64,000 bases of DNA. Origin: Spiroplasma gladiatoris. Its GTDB lineage: Bacteria; Bacillota_I; Bacilli_A; Mycoplasmatales; Mycoplasmataceae. How positions within the stretch are numbered: position 1 is the first letter of the stretch; every line of letters begins with the position of its first letter. The position numbers and the translations under genes are program-made. This document shows, in pieces, positions 1 through 9,405 of the stretch. The notes under the pieces are model-generated. The model saw only the letters and a list, made by a program, of their open reading frames with translations, was not told the origin of the DNA and searched no databases. The DNA lies in NCBI RefSeq assembly GCF_004379335.1, contig NZ_CP038013.1:992001-1056000 (forward strand), read 5' to 3'.

Positions 1-1615
1 TTCTTTCTTGAGACTCTGATATTAAAATTTCTTTTCCGGTTAAACCTTTGTACTTTAAATGCACATTGTCTAAATTTAATTTAACACCATCAGCAAGTTC
101 GCCAGCTCCAACTCCAATACCACCAGCTCCAAGATCATTAGATTTTTTTATAATTTTGGAAACTTTTGGTATAGAAAATAGTCTTTGTAATTTTCTTTCT
201 TCCACAGGGTTTCCTTTTTGTACTTCACTATAAGAGTTTTGCATAGAGTTTTTATCATGATTTTTTGAAGAACCAGTAGCACCACCAATTCCGTCTTTAC
301 CAGTTGCTCCTCCGACTAAAACTATTATGTCTCCTGGTTCAGGTTTTTTTCTAACTAAGTTTTCTAATTTACTTACTCCAACAACGGCACCTATTTCTAA
401 TCTTTTTGCTTTATAGTTATTGTGATAAATTTCTTTTACTAAAGTTGTAGGCATTCCTATTTGATTACCGTAGCTAGAAAATCCTTCAGCAGCTGTTTTT
501 GAAATTTTAGATTGAGCTAGTTTATTTGGTATAGTATTTTCAAAACTTTCTAAAATATCTCCAGCACCAGTTACCCTTATGCCTTGATAAACATATGCTC
601 TTCCAGATAACGGGTCTCTTATCGCACCTCCTAGACAAGTTGAAGCTCCTCCAAATGGTTCAACTTCTGTTGGATGATTATGAGTCTCATTTTTAAATTG
701 CACTATGCATGTGGATTTATTTACATCTACAATTATTGAAGCTGCATTTATTTCATCAGAAACTTCTATATCATTTACTAAACTATTTTTAACAAGATAC
801 TTACCATAACTTGTTGCAATACTCATTAGTGTCAAGTTATTTTTTGTACTTATTTTTTTATAAAATTCTAATGCTTCTTCTATGTACACTTTTGTAAACA
901 AGTTTATATCTTTGTTAAAATTAATTTTATTAATTATTGTTTCAAATGTTTTGTGTCTACAATGATCACTTCAGTATGTATCTAGTAAATATATTTCTGA
1001 ATCTGTTGCATATCTTTTTAGCTCTTTTGAAAAATAATTTGCTATAAATGTAAAATCTTTAAAACTCATTGCCAAGTTTAATTTTTCATACAATCTTTTT
1101 AGTTCTTCACTTGATTTATTAAAATCATAGTTCAAAATAACTTTATAGTTTTTATCTTTTTCATCAATTTTTGAAATATTATCTAAACTTACTTCATAAG
1201 ATTCAATTGGGTTTATTAAATACTTTTTGAATTTGTTTAGATTTATCTCACTTACATTTTTATCGAACACAAATAGTTTAAAAGTTTTTATTTTTATTTT
1301 TTTTGTTAAAAGTAAATTTGAGCACTCACTTGCACTTTCTTCTCTTTGGTTGAATTGACTATCAAATGTTTTAATTGCAAAGTATTTATTTTCGTTTAAA
1401 TCAATTTCATCAAATAAATCATCAATGTTAATTTCAGAAAGTATATTATTTTTTATGATGTCTATTTCTTTTTCACTTACTTCACATAGATCGTATACAT
1501 TAAAAACTTTTAAAAAATCAATGTTTATATTAAATACTTTTTCTAATTCATTAATTAAGTTTTTAGACTCAATATCAAATTCCTTTTTTTTAGATACGTA
1601 AATTCTTTTATTCAT
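1..1615 (-). CDS. purL: Phosphoribosylformylglycinamidine synthase (FGAM synthase), partial at window start
   Basis: Fourth step of de novo IMP synthesis, the ATP- and glutamine-dependent conversion of FGAR to FGAM in the cytosol. The start ATG is at 1615 and the gene runs off the window, so about 538 N-terminal residues are visible. The core motif SDHCRHKTFET (about residues 216-227, just after an in-frame UGA Trp at 968-970) and a GDLGAGGIGVGAGELADG glycine-rich stretch near the window edge are diagnostic. The long N-terminal domain before SDHCRHKT indicates the large single-chain form rather than the small PurL of the PurLQS type, but the C-terminal glutaminase cannot be checked. It overlaps purK by 8 bases and is the third gene of the purE-purK-purL operon under the purine riboswitch. 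The family call is secure. Confidence 0.95.
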
Positions 1616-2690
1616 TTTTATCCTCCAAGATTTTACTTGCTAAATTCAAATTTTTTAAAACCTCATTTTTATTTTTACTAAAAATGTTGATATGTCCCAT
1701 TTTTCTTTTTTCTACAACTTGATTTTTTTTATAATCATATTTATTGATTGTTGAATAGTTAAAATCTTTTTTGATATCTTCTCCTAAGAGATTTATCATT
1801 ACAGATTTATAAATGAGTTTTGGTTTAATAATTTTTCTATTTGTTATTGCAAGAATATGATTTCTAAACTGACTAACATTACAACCATCTATTGTGTAAT
1901 GACCAGTGTTATGAACTCTTGGAGCCATTTCATTGAAATAAAACTTTTTGTTTTTTACAAAAAATTCAAAAGCAACTGTTCCGACTATGTTTTCTTTTGT
2001 TAATAAGTTTTTAACTTTATTTAATATTTTTTTGTTTATTATGTTTTTTTTATTTAATACTTTTGATTCTCAAAGTATTCCGTTTTTATGTTTATTAATT
2101 GGTGTTGGAAAAAAATATATTTGATTTGATTTACTTCTTGTGACTATTAAACTTGTCTCAAAATCAAATTGACAAACCTCTTCTATAATAAAATTATTAT
2201 TGGCATAATCAAGATTGACACATTCTTCTAAGCTTTTTAAGACGCTTTGACCTTTACCATCATACCCTCCTGAGTTAGTTTTTAATATTACAGGAAAGCT
2301 TATTAGATTTTTTTCTATTAAACTTTGAAAATCTTTAAAATAATTAATTTTAAAAAATTTAACAGGTTCTAATCCATAACTCTTTGCAAAGTTTTTCTCA
2401 TCAAAACGTTTTTTAGAAACTTCTAAAAATTTTAGATTTGGATGTAATTTATTTTTAAAATCTTTTAAAACCGATTCACTTATGTTTTCAAATTCATAAG
2501 TAACAACATCACATAACTCAAATAGTTTATTAATTGCTTTTATATCATCATAATTACTATTAATTATTTGCACATTTAAGTCATTACAACTATTTTGAAG
2601 GTTTGGTTCTAAAACTACAAACTCTGTGTCTATTGAAGACTCAATTAGCATTCTTGCTAATTGTCCTCCTCCGATTATGCCTACTTTCAT
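1608..2690 (-). CDS. purK: 5-(carboxyamino)imidazole ribonucleotide synthase
   Basis: ATP-grasp enzyme that carboxylates AIR with bicarbonate to N5-CAIR, feeding PurE. It is 360 residues, the normal PurK length. The N-terminal Rossmann-like motif KVGIIGGGQLARMLIESS (residues 2-19), the segment DVVTYEFENIS, the ATP-grasp lysine region FPVILKTNSGGYDGKG and the C-terminal EMAPRVHNTGHYTIDGC (about residue 255) are all classic. One in-frame UGA Trp lies at 2067-2069. The ATG at 2690 directly abuts the purE stop codon and lies behind a GAGG motif, implying translational coupling. The 3' end overlaps purL by 8 bases. Confidence 0.96.
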
Positions 2691-3170
2691 TTAAACAACC
2701 TCAGTTTCTAAAACCGATTTAGTTTGATTGTTAATAAAAGTATTTAGATTATTTTTTATATTATTATTATTTAAAGCCATGATCCTTGCAGCAAATAATG
2801 CTGCATTTTTTGCTCCACTTTCTCCTATTGCCATTGTAGCAACAGGAACACCCCCGGGCATTTGAACAATTGATAAAAGTGAGTCTACTCCATTTAAACT
2901 TTTTGATTGAACAGGAACACCAATTACAGGAAGTGGTGTTAAACTAGCAATCATTCCAGGAAGATGAGCACTGCCTCCAGCTGCTGCTATAATTACATCG
3001 AAACTATCTACTGCATTTTTTGCATAACTAAATAAAATTTCTGGAGTTCTGTGTGCAGAAACTATTTTTAATTCATATTCAATATCTAATTGTTTTAATA
3101 TTTCTAATCCTGGTTCTAAAGTTTTTTTATCACTAATAGAGCCCATTACTATACCAACTTTATCTTTCAT
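2691..3170 (-). CDS. purE: N5-CAIR mutase, catalytic subunit
   Basis: Class I PurE interconverts N5-CAIR and CAIR. It is 159 residues, full length. The N-terminal GIVMGSISDK binds phosphate, SAHRTPE (about residues 41-47) carries the catalytic His, and AAAGGSAHLPGM plus PVIGVPVQSK form the active-site loops. It is the first gene of purE-purK-purL, preceded by an AAAGGAA ribosome binding site and by the purine riboswitch with intrinsic terminator at 3186-3317. Expression is therefore expected to fall when guanine is abundant. No in-frame UGA is needed. Confidence 0.97.
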   Translation of the reverse strand: MKDKVGIVMGSISDKKTLEPGLEILKQLDIEYELKIVSAHRTPEILFSYAKNAVDSFDVIIAAAGGSAHLPGMIASLTPLPVIGVPVQSKSLNGVDSLLSIVQMPGGVPVATMAIGESGAKNAALFAARIMALNNNNIKNNLNTFINNQTKSVLETEVV

Positions 3171-3185
3171 CTATTCCTTTCCAAA

Positions 3186-3210
3186 CAAAAAGACCCCTTT
3201 AAAGGAGTCT
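3186..3210 (-). terminator. Riboswitch-controlled intrinsic terminator of the pur operon
   Basis: On the minus strand, AGACTCCTTT pairs with AAAGGGGTCT and is followed by TTTTTG. The 5' arm (GACTCCTTTA) can instead pair with the 3' strand of the riboswitch P1 helix (TAAAGTGAGTC, one bulge). That gives a mutually exclusive antiterminator, so ligand binding should switch transcription off. Confidence 0.85.
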
Positions 3211-3254
3211 ACAACAAAAAAAATAAATAGAGATTTACTTGCTATATGACTCAC

Positions 3255-3317
3255 TTTATAGACAATAATTTAAGGTTATTTGTAGAGACGTTCGACCATA
3301 TTACGAACATATATAAA
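3255..3317 (-). promoter_or_regulatory. Purine riboswitch aptamer, guanine-type
   Basis: Minus-strand RNA upstream of purE. P1 is TTTATA/TATAAA. P2 is GTTCG/CGAAC with loop TAATATGGT, matching the conserved L2. J2/3 is GTCTCTAC. P3 is AATAA/TTATT with loop CCTTAAA, matching the conserved L3. J3/1 is TCTAT. The residue equivalent to position 74 is C, which specifies guanine rather than adenine, and position 51 remains U, unlike the 2'-deoxyguanosine variants described in Mesoplasma florum. Guanine is therefore the expected ligand. The coupled terminator lies 45 bases downstream. Confidence 0.9.
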
Positions 3318-3439
3318 ATGATATTTACAAAAATATTATAGCATAACAATTAATTTCAAATTTGTTAAAAAAGTAATAGTTTAAATTTTTTATTTCTAAA
3401 TAATTTATCTAAATTATAAAAGTTAATTTGTTTTAAATA

Positions 3440-3445
3440 TATAAT
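3440..3445 (+). promoter_or_regulatory. Putative -10 element of cutC
   Basis: A perfect TATAAT about 25 bases upstream of the cutC ATG, with an AAAGGAG ribosome binding site between. No convincing -35 box is visible, as is common in Mollicutes. Confidence 0.5.
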
Positions 3446-3470
3446 CTATATATTAAATAAAGGAGTAAAA

Positions 3471-4136
3471 ATGTTTTTAGAAGTTATTGCAAAATCAATG
3501 AAAGATGTAGAAAAAATAAACAAGTCACTTGCAAATAGAATTGAGTTATGTGCAAATCTTGAAGTTGGAGGTTTAACTCCAGATTATAATTTAGTTGTGA
3601 GTTCAACAAATCAATCAAAATTACCAGTAAATGTTATAGTGAGACCTACTCATAGAGATTTTATTTATTCTAAATCTGAAAAAAAACAAATTATAAAAGA
3701 TATAAAATTTATAAGAAAAACAGAAGCAAACGGAATTGTTTTTGGGGCATTAAATAAAGATAATACAATTGATCTAAGATTTTTAAAAAAAGTTATTAAA
3801 GTAAAAAAACACTTAGAAATAACTTTTCATAAAGCCTTTGATGAAGTAAATGATTTTGAAAAAGAATACTCTATACTAAATGAGTTAAAAGTAAATACTA
3901 TATTAACTTCTGGAGGACAAAATTTAAAAACAGGAATAAATGTAATAAAAAGGTTAATTGATATGAAATTAAATACAAATATATTAATTGGTGGTGGAGT
4001 AAATATAAGTAATTTAAATGATTTGCTTAATTTATGTCAAAATATTCATATTGGAAGATTAGCGAGAAAAAATAATAATTACAATGAAGATATTGATGTT
4101 AATTTTATAAACTCAATTAAAAACATGAACACATAA
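3471..4136 (+). CDS. cutC: CutC family protein (copper homeostasis-like TIM barrel)
   Basis: 221 residues, a single TIM-barrel CutC domain. The family signatures ANRIELCANLEVGGLTPDY (residues 20-38), VIVRPTHRDFIYS (about 55-67), EITFHKAFDE (about 115-124) and ILTSGGQ, then GGGVN, are present. CutC was named for copper tolerance in E. coli, but its biochemical activity is not established, so no role is asserted here. It starts at an ATG 8 bases after AAAGGAG and appears monocistronic, divergent from the pur operon and convergent with the GalM-like gene. Confidence 0.9.
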   Translation: MFLEVIAKSMKDVEKINKSLANRIELCANLEVGGLTPDYNLVVSSTNQSKLPVNVIVRPTHRDFIYSKSEKKQIIKDIKFIRKTEANGIVFGALNKDNTIDLRFLKKVIKVKKHLEITFHKAFDEVNDFEKEYSILNELKVNTILTSGGQNLKTGINVIKRLIDMKLNTNILIGGGVNISNLNDLLNLCQNIHIGRLARKNNNYNEDIDVNFINSIKNMNT

Positions 4137-4139
4137 AAA

Positions 4140-4173
4140 AAGTATAATTCTAATATTTAAAAGAATTATACTT
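4140..4173 (-). terminator. Intrinsic terminator of the GalM-like gene
   Basis: The 12-base arms AAGTATAATTCT and AGAATTATACTT are perfect complements. On the minus strand the hairpin is followed by seven T residues, so it suits the minus-strand gene ending at 4189. On the plus strand it lacks a T tract. Confidence 0.8.
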
Positions 4174-4188
4174 ATAGTTATGAGTAAT

Positions 4189-5028
4189 TTATTCTATTTC
4201 AATAGACATATTGATAACTTCACTCTCCCCTTTTTCAAGTTGACGCATTGCAAGCTTATCTCTAAATCTATTCCCTATTCTTGTTTCTAAATCTGGTAAT
4301 CCTCAATATGGTTCAATACAAATAAAGTCCATATCATTATTAGGTTTTCATAAAACAAAGTATGGATTTTTATCAAACTTCATAGTTATTTTTTTATCTT
4401 TATATAAGTAATTTATTTTATCTAATTCAAATTCATCAAATAATAAAGATTTTGAGTCTCCAAAATCAACATTAGAAATAATAATTTCACTTACTCCTGT
4501 TCTTTCTTGATTTGGTAAATAAGTTCCGTTAGCTCCAGTTTTTGTAGTGTAATATTGCTCACTTTCAAAAATAACTTTTGAATCTTTATCAACTTTAAAT
4601 GCAGGATGATGTCCAAATGAATATGACATCGTTTCATGACCAACATTAATAACTTCAAAAACATAATTAAGTTTATTATCTTCTAGATATAAATCAATTA
4701 TGATATCAAAATCAAAAGGATAAATATCTTTAAATTGATCGTGTGCTCTAAACATACATTTAGCTTTTTTTTCATTAATTATTTCTATATCTCAATCTTT
4801 TATTTGAGTAAAAAATCCATGTCTTGGTGTGTGATAATCTTTTTCATTGTGCAAAAATGGTCCTGTAACATTTCCACAAATTGGAAATAAAACAGGTCAT
4901 GTTTTTGGTCAAGATCCATCTTGTTGATATAAAACTTCTATTCCTTTATGCTTAATACTTGTTATTTCTAAACCTTGTTTTGCAATTTCAAATTTTACAT
5001 TTAATAATTCATTTTTTAATTTGTACAT
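4189..5028 (-). CDS. Aldose 1-epimerase (galactose mutarotase) family protein, LacX-like
   Basis: 279 residues with several UGA Trp codons. It belongs to the galactose mutarotase-like superfamily, beta-sandwich enzymes that interconvert sugar anomers or hexose phosphates. Visible landmarks are ITSIKHKGIEVLYQQ near the N-terminus, WPVLFPICGNV (sugar-binding entry region), HGFF, and SYSFGHHPAFKV (about residues 130-141), which holds the family's conserved His. The C-terminus has CIEPYWGLPD. A GGAGTGAG ribosome binding site precedes the ATG at 5028. Substrate is unknown; no sugar pathway genes adjoin it. Confidence 0.85.
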
Positions 5029-5146
5029 TTTACTCACTCCTTACTTCACTCTTTTATATTACTCTTTTTTTCAAATTGTTAAAAATAAAATGTTAAGAAA
5101 TAATTTTTAAAAAAAGATATAATTATAAAGAATTAAAAGGAGCATA

Positions 5147-6046
5147 ATGAAAAAAATTTTTGTCATACTTTCAACAATGTTATTACCCTTAGGGGCCTCA
5201 AGTTATGTTATAGCTTGTCCTAACAAGATAGAAAAAAGAAAAAAAAATATAAAAGAAGTTGAGGAAGCTTTTCAAGAATTAACTCCTGCTAACAATTCCA
5301 TTCAAGCTGCTGCTGCATCTGTAATAAAAAAAATTAATGACTTTTTTAATATTGAAGTTAAAGAAACCACTGATATTATTTTTAGTTTATATTCTAGAGC
5401 AAATGATATGTCATCAGGAGAAATTACTGGAGAAGCAACTTCTACAAGTATGTTAATAAAAGGAAAAGCTACATTTAAATTAAAATATGTAGATGAAAGA
5501 AATGATATAAAAGATTTTATAAAAAATAAAGATTTAGGCGATTGAAGCGGTCAAGGAGTTATTCCAACAATTAATGAAGCTATAAACCAAATAAAATTAA
5601 AAAATAGCGAGTTTTTTTTAAGTTCTAATTATTTTGAATTTATAGGAGTCCCTGATAAAAATAATTTAGAAATAAAAGTTAAGGATAATGTTAAAAATTA
5701 TAGAGGAAGTGTTAAATTTAAACAAATTTATTCAATATCACAAGATCTAAAAATTCAAGCAATATCTGATAAAACTTTTTTTCAATCTAAAGATGGATTA
5801 GGAATAGATATAAAAGTTACAAATGTAATAGATGAAATGAATTTAACAGCAGGTTCAAGCGACGATAAAGTTGTTGAAGTTTTAGTTGAAAAAAAACAAA
5901 ATACAATTAATGCAGAAAAAAAAGAAATTACTTTTTTATTAAAATTATTTCCAAAAAATGTTGGAGAAGTAACCATAACTTTAAATTATCCAGGTGCAGA
6001 TTTAGTAGTTTTTAAAGTTAAGGTTGTTGAAAGTCCAGATATTTAA
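5147..6046 (+). CDS. Lipoprotein, unknown function
   Basis: 299 residues. The N-terminal signal peptide is MKKIFVILSTMLLPLGASS followed by the lipobox VIAC (Cys at residue 24), so the mature protein should be lipid-anchored on the outer membrane face. The rest is hydrophilic and beta-rich, and one in-frame UGA Trp near 5543 interrupts naive translation. I recognise no domain. The C-terminal part (GEVTITLNYPGADLVVFKVKVV) resembles repetitive beta domains of Spiroplasma/Mesoplasma lipoproteins. The AAAGGAG ribosome binding site is good. It converges on a GNAT gene across a shared terminator. Confidence 0.85.
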
Positions 6047-6069
6047 AAAACTAGCTATGCTAGTTTTTT
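6045..6069. terminator. Bidirectional terminator between lipoprotein and GNAT genes
   Basis: AAAAAACTAGC and GCTAGTTTTTT flank the loop TAT. The structure has T tracts on both strands and overlaps the stop codons of both convergent genes. Confidence 0.85.
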
Positions 6070-6511
6070 AAATATCTAATTTCATATTGATATGTTTAAT
6101 GTTTGCTTCTAAGAATTCTTCTCCGAACTCTTTAAAATTTAAGCTTTTGTAAAAGTTTAAGGCATTTATTTGTGCATGAATATATAAACTTCTTGCTTCT
6201 AATTCTTCTTTCATATATTCAATTATAAATAAAATTAATTTTTTACCGATGTTTTTATTACGTTGTTCTTTTATTACTCCTACTCTTCCTAAGAAATAAC
6301 GGTTATCCTTTAAAAATATTCTTGCACAACAAATTGGTTCGTTATTTAAAAAACCAACAACATGATAAGCAAATTCATCATAATCATCAATCTCATTATC
6401 AATTGTTGTTGCTTTTTGTTCGTCTACAAAAATAATTTTTCTAATATTTAAAGCATGAAAAAATATAATATTATCAACACTAAATTCTACTTTAAAAGTT
6501 AAATTTGACAT
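6068..6511 (-). CDS. GNAT family N-acetyltransferase
   Basis: 147 residues, a single GNAT fold that transfers an acetyl group from acetyl-CoA. The acetyl-CoA motif A appears as FLGRVGVIKEQRNKNIGKKL (about residues 80-99; consensus R/Q-x-x-G-x-G/A), followed by the YIHAQINALNFYKSLNF motif B region typical of ElaA/YjcF-like members. The acceptor is not predictable. The start ATG at 6511 follows AGGAGAT. It shares a terminator with the upstream convergent lipoprotein gene. Confidence 0.85.
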   Translation of the reverse strand: MSNLTFKVEFSVDNIIFFHALNIRKIIFVDEQKATTIDNEIDDYDEFAYHVVGFLNNEPICCARIFLKDNRYFLGRVGVIKEQRNKNIGKKLILFIIEYMKEELEARSLYIHAQINALNFYKSLNFKEFGEEFLEANIKHINMKLDI

Positions 6512-6610
6512 AAGTTAATCTCCTATCAAAATATTATATCTAAAAATTTTTAATATTTGCTTTATTCTTTATAAAATATATAATATGTTTAAGAAAGTAA
6601 AGAGGTTTAA

Positions 6611-7467
6611 ATGATGAAAAAATTATTAGGTATCTTAGGTAGTTTTGGTTTACTAGCAAGTTCAACTTCAACAGTTGTTGCTTGTCCAAAAGTAGAACCA
6701 GGAGAAATTAAAGACGGAATTACTCCAAAAGATGTTAAATATTTAGAAAACGAATCATTTAATGTAGAAACATTGAACGGTGATGATTATTCAGGATTAA
6801 AAGCAGTTGATGAAACTAATAGCTTAGAATTAAAAACAGAAAGATCAAGTTCTAACCATAAATTATGAACAGTAAGTTATACTGCTAAAAAAGTTCCTGC
6901 AGATGGGGAAAAAATTAGTGTAAAATTAACTTATGAATCTGCAGAAAAAAAGTAGAAATAGCTGTTAATAAAAATAGTTTAGATAATTTTGTGAAAGAGA
7001 CCAATTTAAAATGAATTGATTTCGAAGGAAATAAACCTTCAAATACTAATATTTGAGACGCTTTATGATTAAGAAATAATGTTACAGCTATAAAAAATGA
7101 TATTGAAATAAATGAAAAAGATATAACTTTTAATGATAATTCAGGTACTGCAAAATTATCTACAAAAGGTAGCAATTTGGAAACTAAAACATTGGAATTA
7201 AAGTTTATTAAAGATACAAGAACAAAAATAGAAGACATAATAAAACAAAAGAATCTTGGAGAAATTACTGGAAAAAATGATAAAGTTACAAAAGACGATA
7301 TATGAAGCGCAATCAGCAAACAAGTAACAAATAGTAATTTAAAAAAAGAAGACATTTATATAATGATTATTAGTGACTCTAGCGCAAAAATAATCACATC
7401 AAGTATAGACAATGAAAATTTTAGAGGCGGAGTTAGTGTAACATTTACTTATAAAAAGCTTATTTAA
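6611..7467 (+). pseudogene. Lipoprotein gene frameshifted at a poly-A tract
   Basis: The start ATG at 6611 follows AAAGAGG. The signal peptide and lipobox VVAC are intact (Cys at residue 25). Translation stops at TAG 6953-6955 after 114 residues. A run of seven A residues at 6945-6951 precedes this stop. One extra A would continue the frame through VEIAVNKNSLDNFVKETNLK and onward to TAA 7465-7467, for about 285 residues, with UGA Trp codons and lipoprotein-like composition throughout. The downstream frame is clearly coding-like but lacks its own start signal. This is either a recent frameshift, a slippage-controlled (phase-variable) gene or a sequencing error. The function of the protein is unknown. 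Confidence 0.8.
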
Positions 7468-7508
7468 GCATTAAAAAAATAAGATTGAATCTTCTTTTTT
7501 TAATGCTT
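7466..7508. terminator. Bidirectional terminator
   Basis: The arms AAGCATTAAAAAAA and TTTTTTTAATGCTT enclose a smaller AAGATT/AATCTT hairpin. It lies between the convergent lipoprotein and DnaJ-domain genes and overlaps both stop codons. Confidence 0.75.
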
Positions 7509-7892
7509 AATTTTTCTTTGTTCCATTATTAAATCATATGCATTATTTATTTCACTCATTTTATTTTGAGCCTCTTTTGAAGAGTTAACATCTGGATGAT
7601 ATTTTTTAGCCAGTTGGCGATACTTTTTTTTAATTTCTGCATCACTAGCATCACTATTCAAACCCAAACATTTATACGCATTTTTAAGTTTTATTTCAAA
7701 CTCATTGGCAAAGTCTTGAGATGATGATCAATTATCTTGTTGTTGATTTTCTTGATAATATTTTTCTTCGTGTTGAGATTCTTCACGTTCTTCTCTTCTG
7801 CGTCTTCTTCCTCCGCCAAAAATAGCATCTATTATCATTACAATAAAAATATAATAAAATATTCTAAGTATTAATTCTAAAACTTTATCCAT
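7500..7892 (-). CDS. Membrane-anchored J-domain protein
   Basis: 130 residues, with a UGA Trp near the middle. The N-terminus (LELILRIFYYIFIVMIIDAIF) is a membrane segment, followed by an Arg/Glu/Gln-rich linker and a C-terminal J domain: KNAYKCLGLNSDASDAEIKK, then YRQLAKKYHPDVN (HPD motif at about residue 100) and the helix EAQNKMSEINNAYDLI. J domains stimulate the ATPase of DnaK; the membrane anchor suggests recruitment of DnaK to the membrane. It lacks the G/F and zinc-finger regions, so it is not the canonical DnaJ. The start at 7892 has only a weak GCGAG ribosome binding site. Confidence 0.85.
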
Positions 7893-7913
7893 TAAATAAC
7901 ATCTCGCTTCTTT

Positions 7914-8222
7914 TTATCTTATAATTAAGTATACTATGATAATGATAATAACCAAAAAAATTATAATAGAAGCAATAATTTTATAAACTAATGAGTTGAT
8001 CTTTCTTCTTTTTTTGATTAAATTTTCTTTAATAACTAGCTCTTCATCTTCTTTTAAAGTTTTTGTTTTAATTTCTGTAATAGTTAATGATTCATCATGA
8101 TATTCTTCAACTTTAAATTCATTTTCTAATCCAAAAGTTTCGCTATTAATAACATTTCCATTAAAAACTCCAAATTTATTCGGGTTTTTGTTCTTGATTT
8201 TTTTGTTCTTGATTTTTTTCAA
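7914..8222 (-). CDS. Small tail-anchored membrane protein, unknown function; start uncertain
   Basis: 102 residues if translation begins at the TTG at 8222, inside the 3' end of thiI (47-base overlap, different frame). Residues 1-75 are charged. The C-terminus (about 80-101) is one hydrophobic helix, IIASIIIFLVIIIIIVYLII, giving a tail-anchored topology. No ATG is available in frame and no Shine-Dalgarno precedes the TTG, so the true start may lie after the thiI stop or may use translational coupling. The overlapping region is a 15-base tandem repeat that reads KNQEQ in thiI and KIKNK here. No family is recognised. Confidence 0.5.
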   Translation of the reverse strand: MKKIKNKKIKNKNPNKFGVFNGNVINSETFGLENEFKVEEYHDESLTITEIKTKTLKEDEELVIKENLIKKRRKINSLVYKIIASIIIFLVIIIIIVYLIIR

Positions 8223-9396
8223 CTAATTCACCATCTTTACAAACATATTGTTTAATACAATTATTTAAAGCATAATCTAATAACTCATCAATTAATAAGT
8301 TTTTTTCTTGGCCTTCTGCAATAAACAATTTTGGTTTTGTTATTGGGTTTTTAGGAACATATAATGAGCATACATCATCAAAAGGTAATATTGATATTTT
8401 ATATGTATCTATTTTTTTTGCAATATCTATTATTTCTTCTTTATCATAAGTTATTAAAGGTCTAATAATAGTTAAATCTGATGTTTTATTAATAACATTT
8501 AAAGATTCAATTGTTTGAGAAGCAACTTGACCTAAGTTGTCTCCTGTTATTATTGCTTTTGCGTTTATTAACTGTGCTAATTTGTTTGCAATTTTTACAA
8601 AAATTCTTCTCATAATAGTAATACGATAAGATTCTTCTTTTATATGCATTAATTCTTGTAAAATTAAAGAAAAATCACATACATATAAGCTAAAGTGAGT
8701 TTGATTGTACTTTTCTAATGCTAATGCTAAACTAAATACTTTATTTAAAGCTTCTTTACTTGTATGTGGAGGAGTCATAAAATGTAAAAAGTCTACTTGC
8801 ATTCCTCTTTTTAAAGTTAAGTAACTAGCAACAGGAGAATCAATTCCTCCACTTAACAGCGAAATTGCTTTTCCTCCAACCCCAACAGGAAGTCCTTTTG
8901 AAGCAACTATTTTTGATGTAAAAATATATGCCCCATCAATTTTAATAATAACTGTTATTTTATTTTCAGGTTTCTTAACATCCACTTTTAAGTTATTTGT
9001 ATTTTTTAAAATATTTGATGCAATTTTAATTTTTAAATCACTTGAGCCGATTGGAAAGTTTTTATCTTTTCTTTCTACTTCAACTTTGAAAGTGTATTCT
9101 TTTAAGCTTTTTGCAATTTCTAAGGTTTTTTGCAATATTAAATCTTCATCTTTTTTAACAATATCAACAATTGAAATTGAATAAATTCCAAAAGTTGTTG
9201 TTAGTACATCGATTATTTCATTAATTTTAGTCTCATTAACTGTAATAGTTAAACTATTATAATCTTTTTTATACTCTACAAATTCTTTATATTTTTTCAG
9301 CTTAAACTTGATGTTTTGTATTAATTTTGTAATAAAGTATTCGCGATTGTTTCCCTTTAAAGTTAATTCTCCATATCTTACTAAAATATTTTTCAT
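8176..9396 (-). CDS. thiI: tRNA 4-thiouridine synthase (tRNA sulfurtransferase)
   Basis: 406 residues. ThiI adenylates U8 of tRNA and inserts sulfur received from a cysteine desulfurase. An N-terminal ferredoxin-like plus THUMP region covers about residues 1-165 (opening with ILVRYGELTLKGNNRE), followed by the PP-loop pyrophosphatase motif LLSGGIDSPVASY (about residues 181-193) and the motif GDNLGQVASQT. There is no C-terminal rhodanese domain, as in most Firmicutes. The last residues are two KNQEQ repeats from a 15-base tandem repeat. It lies downstream of the ezrA-like gene with 9 bases between them. Confidence 0.95.
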   Translation of the reverse strand: MKNILVRYGELTLKGNNREYFITKLIQNIKFKLKKYKEFVEYKKDYNSLTITVNETKINEIIDVLTTTFGIYSISIVDIVKKDEDLILQKTLEIAKSLKEYTFKVEVERKDKNFPIGSSDLKIKIASNILKNTNNLKVDVKKPENKITVIIKIDGAYIFTSKIVASKGLPVGVGGKAISLLSGGIDSPVASYLTLKRGMQVDFLHFMTPPHTSKEALNKVFSLALALEKYNQTHFSLYVCDFSLILQELMHIKEESYRITIMRRIFVKIANKLAQLINAKAIITGDNLGQVASQTIESLNVINKTSDLTIIRPLITYDKEEIIDIAKKIDTYKISILPFDDVCSLYVPKNPITKPKLFIAEGQEKNLLIDELLDYALNNCIKQYVCKDGELVEKNQEQKNQEQKPE

Positions 9397-9405
9397 ATAT
9401 TCCTC

